Assembly: GCF_009208735.1 (NCBI RefSeq)
Contig: NZ_WFLJ01000001.1
Span: forward strand, 434,001 to 498,000
Direction of reading: 5' to 3'
From: Janthinobacterium rivuli
GTDB lineage: Bacteria > Pseudomonadota > Gammaproteobacteria > Burkholderiales > Burkholderiaceae_D
DNA: 64,000 bases
Positions 46,237 to 58,315 of the stretch are shown here, piece by piece (within the stretch, counting starts at the first letter, position 1; every line of letters starts with the position of its first letter). The notes under the pieces were generated by a model. It was not told the DNA's origin, did not search any database, and worked only from the letters and a program-made list of their open reading frames with translations. Position numbers and translations under genes: made by a program.

Positions 46237-48639
46237 ATGATGAATACCCACTTGACGCTGGCCCTGCGCCGCCATTCCTTCCACGTTTTGCTGGGCGCCT
46301 GCGCCGCTGGCCTCCCCCTGCCGGCGCTGGCGCAAACGACCGTGGCCGCCGCCGTGGCTTCGGCCACCGCCGACATGGCCGCGCCCGCTGACGACAATGC
46401 CCCGATGGCCACCGTGGAGATTTCCTCGCGCAAGACGCGCTCCTCGGTCGCCCTGAGCAAGAATGAAATCCAGAAAATCCTGCCCGGCACGAATCCCCTG
46501 AAAGCCCTGCAAACCTTGCCCGGCGTCAGCTTCCAGACGGCCGATCCGTGGGGCAACAACGAGCAAAACCTGTCGCTGTTCGTGCATGGTTTTTCGGGCC
46601 AGCAACTCGGCTACACCATGGATGGCGTGCCGCTCGGCGACCAGCAGTACGGCAACTACAACGGCCTGTCGCCGCAGCGCGCCGTGATCAGCGAAAACGT
46701 GCGCAGCGTCGTGCTGTCGTCGGGCGCCGGCGACCTGGCGACGGCGTCGACCAGCAACCTGGGCGGCACCATCGAAACCTATTCCAGCGACCCGCTGGCC
46801 ACGCAGGGCGCCAGCGTGCAGCAAACGGTGGGCAGTCACCGCACCTCGCGCACGTTTGCCCGCTACGACACGGGCACCTTCGGCGACGGCAGCAGCGCCT
46901 ATTTTTCCATCCTTCACCACGAAGCGCGCGCCTGGGATTTCGATGCGCGCCAGGGCGGCGACCAGTTCAACGCCAAATACGTCAACCGCAGCGAGGCGGG
47001 CAAGCTGACCCTGTTCTTCAATTACTCGGACAAGATCGAGCCGAACGAAGACAGCACCGTGCACGTGGCGGGCGAGACGAGCGCGCCGTACACGCGGCCG
47101 TTCCTGTATCCGGACTTCAAGGCGGCTCTCAACTACCTGTCGCCCACGGGCGCCACGCCGGCCGCCGACGGCAACAATTACCGCAATTACTACAGCGATG
47201 CGCAGCGCACCGATTACCTGGCCTACGCCAAGTTCGACGCCAACCTGGCCGAAGGCACGACGTGGTCGAACCAGGTGTATTACCACAAGGATGATGGCGC
47301 GGGCGTGGTGGCCGGCCCCATCGGCGTGGCCGGCTTGCCCGGTTTGTTCAGCGTCTATTACCCGAAACAGAACCTGAAGCAGGTGTTCGGCAACTCGGGC
47401 TACGCCGTGCGCACGACGGAATACGACATCAAGCGCGGCGGCCTGATCTCCACGCTGCGCAAGGAAATCGGCGAGCATCAGCTGGAAGCGGGCCTGTGGC
47501 TGGAACAGAACCGTTCCTCCGCCTACCGCCGCTGGTATGCGCTGGACGTCAACAACCCGACGTCGCCGTATGACCGCCCCAGCAATCCCTTGATCACGCA
47601 GTACGGCAGCGAGATCGACAACAAGGTGGTGCAGCTGCACCTGCAGGATGAATGGCGCATCCGCCCCGACGTCGCCCTGCAGGCCGGCTTCAAGTCCAGC
47701 CTGCAGTTTGCCGATGGCCAATTCCCCGTGCAGCCGGCCAAGGGCGCCATTTCCGGCGGCTCGACGGCCTTGCCGGTCGGCACCATCAACACGAAAAAAT
47801 GGTTCTTGCCGCAAGTGGGCGCGCGCTGGGACTTCACGCCGCAAGACCAGCTGTACTTCAACATCCAGAAAAACATGCGCCAGTTCGTCACCTATGGCGG
47901 CGGCGGCGCCTCGCCATGGAGCTTGTCGAGCCAGGCCGCGTTTGATTTGTTCAAGCGCGACGCCAAGCCGGAAACGGCCCTCACGTATGAAGTGGGCGTG
48001 CGCGGCAGTCACCCCTTGAGTCTGGGCGCCATCACGGCCATCGATGGCCAGGTCAACGTCTACCACGTCGATTTCAGCAACCGCTTGCTGCAGATCAGCC
48101 CGACCCCCGTGATTTCCTCCATCATCGGTGGCAACCCCGTGCTGGCCAACGTGGGCAGCGTGCGCACGGACGGCATCGATATCGCCGGAACCATTCACTT
48201 CGGCAATAATTTTTCGTTCTACAATGCCCTGTCGTACAACCGCTCGCAGTACGCGGACAATTACAACAATGGCGCCGCGCTAGTGCTGACGGCGGGCAAG
48301 AACGTGCCGGGCTCGCCGGAATGGCTGAACAAGTTCGTGGCTTCCGCCACGGTGGGCGATATCGAAGTGCAACTGACGGGAGACTATGTGGGCAAGCGCT
48401 ACGCGACGTACACCAACGATTTGTCCGTGCCCAGCTATTTCCTGATGGGCCTGGGCGTGTCGGGCAAGCTGCCGGCCCTGGCCGGCTGGCTGAAAAATCC
48501 GCGCTGGCGCGTGAATGTGAGCAACCTGGCCAACCGCGAAGGTTCCCTGAACGTGGTGGTCGGTGCGGCCGACAAGACCTACAACACCTTCCCCATCGCC
48601 CCGCGCCAGGGCTTCCTGACCCTGACGGCGGATTTCTGA
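46237..48639 (+). CDS. TonB-dependent receptor, probable phosphate-starvation operon
   Basis: An 800-residue outer membrane receptor. A signal peptide ends near PALAQ (33). The plug domain shows ILPGTNPLKALQTLPGVSF and LGYTMDGVPLGDQQYGNYNG, and the barrel ends in TLTADF with a terminal Phe. Its gene overlaps the stop-start of a glycerophosphodiesterase gene (TGATG) and sits behind a Pho box, so import of a phosphorus-containing compound such as a phosphodiester or phytate-like ligand is inferred. Two adjacent ATG codons (46237, 46240) could start it. Confidence 0.9.
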   Translation: MMNTHLTLALRRHSFHVLLGACAAGLPLPALAQTTVAAAVASATADMAAPADDNAPMATVEISSRKTRSSVALSKNEIQKILPGTNPLKALQTLPGVSFQTADPWGNNEQNLSLFVHGFSGQQLGYTMDGVPLGDQQYGNYNGLSPQRAVISENVRSVVLSSGAGDLATASTSNLGGTIETYSSDPLATQGASVQQTVGSHRTSRTFARYDTGTFGDGSSAYFSILHHEARAWDFDARQGGDQFNAKYVNRSEAGKLTLFFNYSDKIEPNEDSTVHVAGETSAPYTRPFLYPDFKAALNYLSPTGATPAADGNNYRNYYSDAQRTDYLAYAKFDANLAEGTTWSNQVYYHKDDGAGVVAGPIGVAGLPGLFSVYYPKQNLKQVFGNSGYAVRTTEYDIKRGGLISTLRKEIGEHQLEAGLWLEQNRSSAYRRWYALDVNNPTSPYDRPSNPLITQYGSEIDNKVVQLHLQDEWRIRPDVALQAGFKSSLQFADGQFPVQPAKGAISGGSTALPVGTINTKKWFLPQVGARWDFTPQDQLYFNIQKNMRQFVTYGGGGASPWSLSSQAAFDLFKRDAKPETALTYEVGVRGSHPLSLGAITAIDGQVNVYHVDFSNRLLQISPTPVISSIIGGNPVLANVGSVRTDGIDIAGTIHFGNNFSFYNALSYNRSQYADNYNNGAALVLTAGKNVPGSPEWLNKFVASATVGDIEVQLTGDYVGKRYATYTNDLSVPSYFLMGLGVSGKLPALAGWLKNPRWRVNVSNLANREGSLNVVVGAADKTYNTFPIAPRQGFLTLTADF

Positions 48640-49769
48640 TGCGTTCGCCCATCCTCCCGCAGCGGCATTTTTCGCGCCGCAACTTCGTCCGGGCGGCCGC
48701 CGGCGGCCTGGCCCTGGCGGCCGCGCCCGGCTTTGCCGCCGGCCTGCTGGCCACGCCACCGTCGCGTCCGCTCGTCTTCGCCCACCGGGGTGCCAGCGCC
48801 CTGCGTCCCGAGCACACGCTGGCGTCGTACGCCAAGGCCATCCTCGACGGCGCCGATTACGTGGAGCCGGACCTGGTCGCCACGCGCGACGGCATCCTCG
48901 TGGCGCGCCACGAAAGCAACCTGGTCGACACCACCGACGTGGCGCGCCGTCCCGAGTTCGCCAGCCGGCGCGGCAAGAAGCTGGTCGACGGCGAATGGCA
49001 CGAAGGCTGGTTCGTCGACGACTTCACGCTGGCGGAATTGAAAACCCTGCGCGCCATCGAACGGCTGCCGAAAGTACGTACCGGCAACACCTTGTACGAT
49101 GGACAATTTCAGATCCCGACCTGGGAAGAAATCATCGATTTTGTTGCAGCGCAATCGGCCGCCAGCGGCCGCATCATCGGCCTCGTGCCCGAGCTGAAAA
49201 GCTCGACCTATTTCCGCGATGCGGGCCTGGCGCTGGAAGACCGTTTCCTGTCGACCATGCTGGCGCACGAATACACGCGCCGCGCGCCGATCGAGATCCA
49301 GTCCTTCGAAGTGGCGAATTTGAAATACCTGCGCGACAAGCTGGGACGGCGCGCCAACGTGCGCCTGATGCAACTGGTGGTGGGCGGCGACATGCGCCCC
49401 ATGGACGTGGCCAAGGTGGACGGCAAGCTGACCTTCGGGCAAATGATCACGCCGGCCGGCCTGCGCGACATCGCCGCCTACGCGGACGTGGTGGCGCCGC
49501 CCACGCGCGGCATCATCCCGCTGGGCGCCGACCAGCGCCTGGCCAAGCCCTCGTCCATCGTCGACGATGCGCACCAGGCGGGCTTGCTGCTGCACACGTG
49601 GACCTTCCGTCCGGAAAACCGTTTCCTGGCGGCCGACTTCCGCGATGGCAATGGAGACAATGCGCGCAACGAAGCGGGATCCGTGGCGGAAATGCGGCGC
49701 TATATCGAGACGGGACTGGACGGCTTTTTCAGCGACGATCCCGGTTTGGGACGCATCGCCGCCGGATAA
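48639..49769 (+). CDS. Glycerophosphodiester phosphodiesterase, Tat-exported
   Basis: A 376-residue GlpQ-like enzyme that releases glycerol 3-phosphate from phosphodiesters in the periplasm. The N-terminus carries a twin-arginine signal (SRRNFVRAAAGG). The catalytic motif AHRGAS (His49, Arg50) and the metal ligands in EPDLVATRDG (Glu76, Asp78) and His91 are present, together with the GDPD insertion. It overlaps the receptor stop by one base (TGATG), so the two are translated together and should share the Pho box. A hairpin (49794-49818, AGGGCGT/ACGCCCT) follows the stop. Confidence 0.93.
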   Translation: MRSPILPQRHFSRRNFVRAAAGGLALAAAPGFAAGLLATPPSRPLVFAHRGASALRPEHTLASYAKAILDGADYVEPDLVATRDGILVARHESNLVDTTDVARRPEFASRRGKKLVDGEWHEGWFVDDFTLAELKTLRAIERLPKVRTGNTLYDGQFQIPTWEEIIDFVAAQSAASGRIIGLVPELKSSTYFRDAGLALEDRFLSTMLAHEYTRRAPIEIQSFEVANLKYLRDKLGRRANVRLMQLVVGGDMRPMDVAKVDGKLTFGQMITPAGLRDIAAYADVVAPPTRGIIPLGADQRLAKPSSIVDDAHQAGLLLHTWTFRPENRFLAADFRDGNGDNARNEAGSVAEMRRYIETGLDGFFSDDPGLGRIAAG

Positions 49770-49921
49770 ACATTTCGTAACAAATTCTTTTCCAGGGCGT
49801 GGCCGGCGGCTACGCCCTTATTATGTGTTTCTTGAATTTCTGAAATTGGAATTTGGAATTAGACATATATCGCGAACTCCATTATTGTGCAATGCAACAA
49901 CAGACCATTCATGGAGGGCAT

Positions 49922-50203
49922 ATGTCCACTTTTACCAACACCTACAGCAACGACAACGACAACTACTTCAGCAACCTGGGCCGCGCCACGCGCGCCTTCC
50001 TGGGCGCCCTGCTCGCTTCCAAGCCATACAGCGAACTGGCGCAGAAGGAAGTCATCGCCACCGCGACGACCAGCGCCGACGACGAGCGCTATGTGCGCCC
50101 AAGCAAGCGCGATTTCGCGCTGCTGAACTCGGAAGCGAACCGCTACGAAAAACTGATGCCGAATCTGGCAGCCGAACTGCGCTTCCTCGCTTCGCGCGGC
50201 TAA
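49922..50203 (+). CDS. Hypothetical small protein
   Basis: A 93-residue soluble protein with an excellent ribosome site (GGAGGG) before ATG 49922. It starts with a Asn/Asp/Tyr-rich segment (TNTYSNDNDNYFSNL), then GRATRAFLGALLA, and ends RYEKLMPNLAAELRFLASRG. No family is recognised, though similar short proteins of this pattern may be widespread in Oxalobacteraceae. Its stop codon abuts two copies of repeat A. Confidence 0.7.
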   Translation: MSTFTNTYSNDNDNYFSNLGRATRAFLGALLASKPYSELAQKEVIATATTSADDERYVRPSKRDFALLNSEANRYEKLMPNLAAELRFLASRG

Positions 50204-50287
50204 AAAAACGCCCAGGGCGGCGTTGCCTGCGCCTCGCCGTACGTTCGTACTGTCTTCGGCTTGGCGCCTGGCCCTGGACGTTTTTTT
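50204..50287 (+). repeat. Repeat A, copy 2
   Basis: 84 bp with the same ends as copy 1 (AAAAACGCCCAGGGC ... GCCCTGGACGTTTTT) and the inner palindrome GTACGTTCGTAC followed by TGTCTTCGGC. It follows the small gene directly and can fold into a terminator-like stem. Confidence 0.88.
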
Positions 50288-50297
50288 ATGCTGACTA

Positions 50298-50381
50298 AAC
50301 GCCTGTCCAAAAGTGCGTTGCCTGCTCCTCGCTGTACGTTCGCACTGTCTTCGGCTGGGCGCCTGGCCCTGGACGTTTTTT
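50298..50381 (+). repeat. Repeat A, copy 3
   Basis: 84 bp, same orientation as copy 2 and 10 bp after it. The left arm is diverged (AAACGCCTGTCCAAAAGTGCG), while the right part (TGTCTTCGGCTGGGCGCCTG through GGACGTTTTTT) is nearly identical, so the full-length stem is weakened. Confidence 0.85.
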
Positions 50382-50410
50382 ACCTAAATAATTATTAACA
50401 AGGAATTTTT

Positions 50411-50503
50411 ATGATATTTCTCGAAACTGCACTGATTACCGTGGCCGTCGTGGTCACCGGCATCCATTTTTACTTGATCACGACCGGCAAAGCCCGTTTC
50501 TGA
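50411..50503 (+). CDS. Possible 30-residue membrane peptide
   Basis: An ATG with AAGGAA 6 bp upstream opens 30 codons ending in TGA: MIFLETALITVAVVVTGIHF followed by YLITTGKARF. It is a single hydrophobic helix with a basic C-terminus, the form of a small inner membrane protein. The leader before it is AT-rich. No family is recognised and the size makes the call uncertain. Confidence 0.45.
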   Translation: MIFLETALITVAVVVTGIHFYLITTGKARF

Positions 50504-50640
50504 TCGGCAAGCAGCAGTAGCACCACGCCGCGCCATGCGGCCAGTCGTGTGCAGCAGTACAAGGTAATAAGTACAAGGAAGTAAAGTGATATGTCAGCCT
50601 GGCAATCGGTCCAGGCTGGCAAGCGGGAAGTGATCCGTAC

Positions 50641-50964
50641 TCAGTGGGGCGCCGCGGCGTCCACCGGTGTTTCCAGCAGTGGCGGGGTCTGGCCCTTGCG
50701 CACGATCTGCACGAAAATCTCATTCTGTTTGACCATGCCCAGCTCATAGCGGGCACGCTCTTCGACGGCGCCCGTACCATCCTTCAGGTCGCGCACTTCG
50801 GATTCGAGCTTGGCGTTGCGCGCCTTCAATTCCATGTTCTTCTTGTTGGCCACCGCCACTTGGGCTTCCATGTCGGCAACACGCAGCCAGCCGCCTTTAC
50901 CCAGCCAGAGGGGAAATTGTATCAACAGCAGCAGGGCTGCCAGGGCGAGCGTAATGAGGCGCAT
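50641..50964 (-). CDS. ftsB: Cell division protein FtsB
   Basis: A 107-residue divisome protein with an N-terminal membrane helix (3-20, [20 protein letters not shown]), the GGWL motif and a coiled coil (about 30-70, with [21 protein letters not shown]). It bridges FtsL and FtsQ in the periplasm. It is downstream of eno on the same strand, the usual order, but a strong terminator separates them. Confidence 0.93.
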   Translation of the reverse strand: MRLITLALAALLLLIQFPLWLGKGGWLRVADMEAQVAVANKKNMELKARNAKLESEVRDLKDGTGAVEERARYELGMVKQNEIFVQIVRKGQTPPLLETPVDAAAPH

Positions 50965-50976
50965 GGGGCATTCAGT

Positions 50977-51006
50977 TAAAAAACCGGCCGGAACATCTCC
51001 GGCCGG
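50977..51006 (-). terminator. Rho-independent terminator after eno
   Basis: A 9-bp stem CCGGCCGGA/TCCGGCCGG with a 5-nt loop is followed, on the minus strand, by six T. It would separate ftsB transcription from eno. Confidence 0.85.
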
Positions 51007-51026
51007 CCAGTGGGTTTTACATCAGC

Positions 51027-54147
<3,121 letters not shown>

Positions 54148-54347
54148 CTAAAGCCCGCCTGCGGCGCTCCCCGCGCACGGAAATTTGCGCCCAATGACGA
54201 CTATCTCCCCCTCTCCTGCGGTCTACACACAACAAACGCGCAATGAGAAAAATTGAAATATTTCAAATTCCATACTTTGTGTGGGAGAACGAACAGACCC
54301 TGCCGCGCTCCGGCCGCAGACTGGGATTTTTCAACAGGAGGTCTATC

Positions 54348-54755
54348 ATGAGCTACGAAGAACGCGACGCCTACGGCATGTATGTCAACCGCGGCCATAA
54401 AGGCCCCGGCCCTGAACTGATGGGTGCCGACACCCTGATCGGCGACCATGTGCACAACGCCAAGGATGAACATCTGGGCGAAATCAAGGAAATCATGATC
54501 GACATGCGCAGCGGCAAGATCGCCTACGCCGTCATGTCGCACGGCGGTGTCTTCACCATCGGTGAAAAACTGTTCGCCGTGCCTTGGGAAGCGCTGCTGC
54601 TCGACACCGTCAACAAGCGCTTCACCCTCAACGTCGACAAGGAACGTATCGAAAACGCGCCCGGCTTCGACACGGATAACTGGCCGAACATGGCGGACAC
54701 CACGTGGGCCCAGTCCATCCACAGCTATTATGGAACGACACCGCGCGAGTATTAA
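54348..54755 (+). CDS. PRC-barrel domain protein
   Basis: A 135-residue protein with a perfect AGGAGG at 54336-54341. The PRC-barrel part is GADTLIGDHVHNAKDEHLGE through FAVPWEALLLD (about 25-90), followed by a tail with FDTDNWPNMAD. No membrane helix. PRC-barrel proteins of this type are often stress-induced and of unknown role. It stands alone, upstream AT-rich DNA contains TTGAAATATTTCAA, a palindrome at about 54253-54266 that could be an operator. The gene ends before a long palindrome. Confidence 0.85.
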   Translation: MSYEERDAYGMYVNRGHKGPGPELMGADTLIGDHVHNAKDEHLGEIKEIMIDMRSGKIAYAVMSHGGVFTIGEKLFAVPWEALLLDTVNKRFTLNVDKERIENAPGFDTDNWPNMADTTWAQSIHSYYGTTPREY

Positions 54756-54774
54756 TTAACCCCTAAGCGGAAGG

Positions 54775-54820
54775 CTGGGGTCGTACCCTGCAGGGTACGA
54801 CCCCAGTATTTGCACTGGGG
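54775..54820. repeat. Perfect 32-bp palindrome with an overlapping second hairpin
   Basis: 54775-54806 is a perfect palindrome (CTGGGGTCGTACCC, TGCA, GGGTACGACCCCAG). Its last six bases, CCCCAG, also pair with CTGGGG at 54815-54820 followed by TTT, giving an alternative hairpin. It lies between two convergent genes and probably serves as a two-way terminator. Confidence 0.8.
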
Positions 54821-54825
54821 TTTAA

Positions 54826-57090
54826 CTAAAAGCGGTACTCCAACCCCGCCACATACGTCCTGCCCCGCGCCGTGCTCATCGGCGTATTGTCGTTCGACTG
54901 CGACGGCATCGAGTTCAGGCGGTTCAACGCTTCCGAATAATTCTTGTCCATGGCGTTTTGCACCGACAGGCGCAGGAACAGGTTTTTTGACACCTGGTAA
55001 CTGGCGTACAGGTCGATCACGGCCGGGATCTTCGGATTGTCCACCTTCGTCACTTCACCCGTGACCTCATCGGCTTCGTTGTCCGGCGACAGGCGCCGGT
55101 TCGATCCCGTGTGCTTGACGATGGCGCCGATCTCCATTTTATTGTCCAGCAGGCGCGTGCCCACGTCGAGGTTGTAGTAAGTGCTCGGCAATTCGCTGAT
55201 GTCCGCCGCGCCAAACCACGCGCTGGCGATCGAGGTGGGCTGGCTGGTCTTTTCACGCGTGTACGACAGGCGCGCATACGCCGGCCCCAGCTGGTACTGC
55301 GCTTCCAGTTCCCAGCCGCGCGTGTGCACGGGCGTGGCCGAGTTAATGTAGATATACATGTTCGTCACGTACTCGTCGACCGTTTCCCAATCCGTGGCGA
55401 TCACTTCCGCAATATTGCACTTGCGCCCGTTGTCGCAGACGAGGAAGGACTGGCTGGTGATGTAGCCGTCGATCTTGCTCTTGAAATACAGCGCCTTGAA
55501 ATGGAGTGCGTCCTTGGCGCTCAGCAGACCGTGCAGGCTGCCATTGAAGCCCAGCTGATAGGTCGTCGCCTTTTCACCCTTCAGGAAAGGGTTCATCGAC
55601 GCCCCGCCATCATTCGAGAAAAACACTTCCTGCGGATTCGGCCCGCGCATAGTGCGCTCGGCGCTGGCAAACGGCTGGAACCACGGCGTCACTTGCGCGG
55701 AAACGAGCAGCGATGGATTCATGCCGTGTTCCTTCAGCGCGATATGCGCCTCCCCTTGCGGGAAACATTTCACGCGCTCGTCGCAGGCCGGCTTGTAGCC
55801 CGTCAATTCAAAACGCGTGTAATTCAGACCCGCATTGACCTGGTAGATGCCGCGGTTGTACTGCAGGCCCGCGTACAGGCTGTCGATCTTTTGTTTGCCG
55901 GCGGGGCCAAAGGTATTGTTTTCAATCGATTGCTGGTTCGCGTCCGGGTTGTCCGGATCGTCGACGAGGCTTTCCACGTGCTTGCTGTATGCATTGCGCA
56001 TCCGCTTGCCGCCCACGGTCACCAAGGCGTCGCCGCCGGCCAGCTTGAAGCTGCTCGTGTTGTTGATGTCAAAGGCGTCGGCGCGGTTGGCCGTGCTGGT
56101 GTTGACGAAATTGAGCAAGGCTTCCGGCATGTATTTCTGCCGGCCTCGGCTGGTGCTGGCGACCACCTTGAGGTCGATCAATTCGGAAAACGGCGTGTAG
56201 TGATATTTCACATAGTAATCGTCGCTCTGGATATCGCGGCGCGTAAAGGTGTTGCGGTAATCGCGCGCCGACAGTTCCAGCGCATGGAAGTCGCTCAATG
56301 TGAGGTCCAGCTTGAGCAATTGCGACTTCGGTTTCTGCTTGTAGAAACGGTTGTAGCCGAAGCCGAATTGTTCGCTGTCCGTGCCTTTGCCATTCTTGTA
56401 GTTGTTGCCGATCACGCTCGCGCTGGTGGCCGCCATGAAACCCACGCTGCCGCCGTCGAAGGCGGGGTTTTTCATGGCCACGGCCAGCATGGCGCTGCGT
56501 CCCACGCCGTTATTGCCGGCGGACATCTTCGTGCGCGCGCCCACCTTGTCGCCCGCAAACACCACGTCATCGACGCCGATGGTGCGAAAGTTGCTGCTGC
56601 CGGCCAGCGCATTGACGCCATCGCCGCCGATGGCATTGCCACGCGACACGTCCACGCCGATGATGAAGTTCGGATCGATCAGGGCGCCGAACTGGCTGCT
56701 GGGCACGCTACCATGCGCCACTTCCGACGGCGCGCTGCCATAGTAATTTTGCGTCACGCCATCGATCATGGTATTGACCCGACCAAAGCCGGACAGGCCG
56801 CGGATATTCACGCTGACGGCCCCTTGCGCCGGATCGATCTGGGTAAACGTGCCCGGCATGCCGCGCAAGATCTGGTCGACGCTCTGCAAGCGCGTGTCCG
56901 CGCCGCGCGCGCTGACGGCGCCCGGTCTTTCCAGCGCCTGCTGTTCCACGGACACCGCTTCGCCCGAGACATTCAGCGGCGAAAACTCCACCTTGCCCGC
57001 CGTACTTTCCCGCACCTGCTGCGCCCATGCCTGTTGCGCCAGCAACGCCATGCAGACGCCCACGGCCCGTGCCATTGTCTTGATATGCAT
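54826..57090 (-). CDS. TonB-dependent haem/haemoglobin receptor (HasR-like)
   Basis: A 754-residue outer membrane receptor with a signal peptide ending in AWAQ (24). The plug domain contains VDQILRGMPGTFTQIDPAQG, VNIRGLSGFGRVNTMIDGVT, a HasR-like wording, and the barrel ends in AGLEYRF. It is the last gene of an operon with a ChaN-like protein, ExbB, ExbD and TonB behind a Fur box, which supports haem uptake. A siderophore substrate is the alternative. Confidence 0.88.
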   Translation of the reverse strand: MHIKTMARAVGVCMALLAQQAWAQQVRESTAGKVEFSPLNVSGEAVSVEQQALERPGAVSARGADTRLQSVDQILRGMPGTFTQIDPAQGAVSVNIRGLSGFGRVNTMIDGVTQNYYGSAPSEVAHGSVPSSQFGALIDPNFIIGVDVSRGNAIGGDGVNALAGSSNFRTIGVDDVVFAGDKVGARTKMSAGNNGVGRSAMLAVAMKNPAFDGGSVGFMAATSASVIGNNYKNGKGTDSEQFGFGYNRFYKQKPKSQLLKLDLTLSDFHALELSARDYRNTFTRRDIQSDDYYVKYHYTPFSELIDLKVVASTSRGRQKYMPEALLNFVNTSTANRADAFDINNTSSFKLAGGDALVTVGGKRMRNAYSKHVESLVDDPDNPDANQQSIENNTFGPAGKQKIDSLYAGLQYNRGIYQVNAGLNYTRFELTGYKPACDERVKCFPQGEAHIALKEHGMNPSLLVSAQVTPWFQPFASAERTMRGPNPQEVFFSNDGGASMNPFLKGEKATTYQLGFNGSLHGLLSAKDALHFKALYFKSKIDGYITSQSFLVCDNGRKCNIAEVIATDWETVDEYVTNMYIYINSATPVHTRGWELEAQYQLGPAYARLSYTREKTSQPTSIASAWFGAADISELPSTYYNLDVGTRLLDNKMEIGAIVKHTGSNRRLSPDNEADEVTGEVTKVDNPKIPAVIDLYASYQVSKNLFLRLSVQNAMDKNYSEALNRLNSMPSQSNDNTPMSTARGRTYVAGLEYRF

Positions 57091-57128
57091 ACACCCTCGA
57101 TTTGTTATGTTATTGAAAAATTTGAAAT

Positions 57129-57890
57129 TCAGCTGGCGTCGAGCTTGAACGACACGGGCAAGGTCACCGTCACCGTGCCCTGGTGCAGGACGTTGGCGGG
57201 CGGCGCCGGCAACGGCTGCGCGCGCTGCAGCACTTGCAAGGCTTCGCGGTCGAGCAGCACCGTGCCCGATGAGGTGATCAACTCGCTGGCCAGCAATGTG
57301 CCGTCGCGGTCCACCTGGAAGCGCACCCAGGCGGCGCCGGCCCGCTTGCGCTGGCGCGCGTCGCCCGGATAGCGCTTGAAGTGCGCCAGGTGGCCGAGCA
57401 CCCGGCTTTGCCAGCTGGCCGGCGCCGCGCTGGTCGATGGCGTGTCGCTATCGAACGGCGCGGCCTGCGGACCGCGCACGGCGGCAGGCGCCGGCGTGGC
57501 GCTGCTGCTGGCCTGCGCGGGCATCGATGCTTCCTTGACGGCATCCTTGCCCGGGTCCGTCGATGGGCTGGCCGCCGCCCTTTCCTCCTTTTCAGCGGCG
57601 ACGATCTGCGGCGCGGCGGCACGTGCCAGCACGGGCAACGCCTCTTGCCGGATGGCGCTCTTTGGCGGCCGGGCTGCGCTGGACGCGGCCGACCGGCGCG
57701 CGCCCACGGCGTGCGCCACCTGTGTTTCCGGCGACATCGCTTGCGCGGCAAATACCAGCATCACGCTGGCGGGCGGCTGCGCGGAGGCCGGCGTCGCGGG
57801 CCGCCAGGCCGCCCACAGCAGCACCGCCAGCATGCCCGCTACCACCAGCGCCGTGGCGATGCCCCAGTTCAATACAGGGCGCGGATTCAC
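57129..57890 (-). CDS. tonB: Energy transducer TonB
   Basis: A 253-residue TonB. An N-terminal membrane helix (about 9-28), a long Ala/Pro/Ser-rich periplasmic linker (about 30-165) and a C-terminal TonB domain with FKRYPGDARQRKRAGAAWVRF, DGTLLASELITSSGTVLLDR and a final VTLPVSFKLDAS are seen. It transmits the proton motive force from ExbB-ExbD to the receptor. Its start overlaps exbD by 4 bp (ATGA). Confidence 0.92.
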   Translation of the reverse strand: MNPRPVLNWGIATALVVAGMLAVLLWAAWRPATPASAQPPASVMLVFAAQAMSPETQVAHAVGARRSAASSAARPPKSAIRQEALPVLARAAAPQIVAAEKEERAAASPSTDPGKDAVKEASMPAQASSSATPAPAAVRGPQAAPFDSDTPSTSAAPASWQSRVLGHLAHFKRYPGDARQRKRAGAAWVRFQVDRDGTLLASELITSSGTVLLDREALQVLQRAQPLPAPPANVLHQGTVTVTLPVSFKLDAS

Positions 57891-58312
57891 CCGCCCTCCC
57901 GACCGACCAGGCCCACCTTCAGATAGCCGGCCTGGCGCAGGGCATCCATCACGACCAGCACGTCTTCATAGGCGGCTTGCTTGTCGGCCTGGAAAAACAA
58001 GGTGCGCTGGCGGTCGCCGCCCGTCTGCGCGTCGAGCAGGCGGCCCAGCTGCTCGCGCGCCACGGGCGACTCGCCCAGATACAGGCTGTGGTCCGCTTTC
58101 AGGGAAACGAACAAGGGTTTGTCGGGACGCGGTTCGGGCTGGGCCGTGGCGGCCGGCAAGTCGATTTTCAGGTCGACGGTCGCCAGCGGCGAGACCACCA
58201 TGAAGATGATCAGCAGCACCAGCATCACGTCGATGAAGGGCGTGACATTGATCTCGCAAAGCTCCGGCATGTCGGCCGTGTCGTCGTCCGGGGAGGGAAA
58301 CAGGGATGCCAT
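57887..58312 (-). CDS. exbD: ExbD-type biopolymer transporter subunit
   Basis: A 141-residue inner membrane protein with one helix, INVTPFIDVMLVLLIIFMVV, containing the essential Asp28, and a periplasmic domain with VSLKADHSLYLGESPVAR. It forms the proton channel with ExbB. It overlaps tonB by 4 bp and lies 3 bp after exbB. Confidence 0.93.
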   Translation of the reverse strand: MASLFPSPDDDTADMPELCEINVTPFIDVMLVLLIIFMVVSPLATVDLKIDLPAATAQPEPRPDKPLFVSLKADHSLYLGESPVAREQLGRLLDAQTGGDRQRTLFFQADKQAAYEDVLVVMDALRQAGYLKVGLVGREGG

Positions 58313-58315
58313 GTT

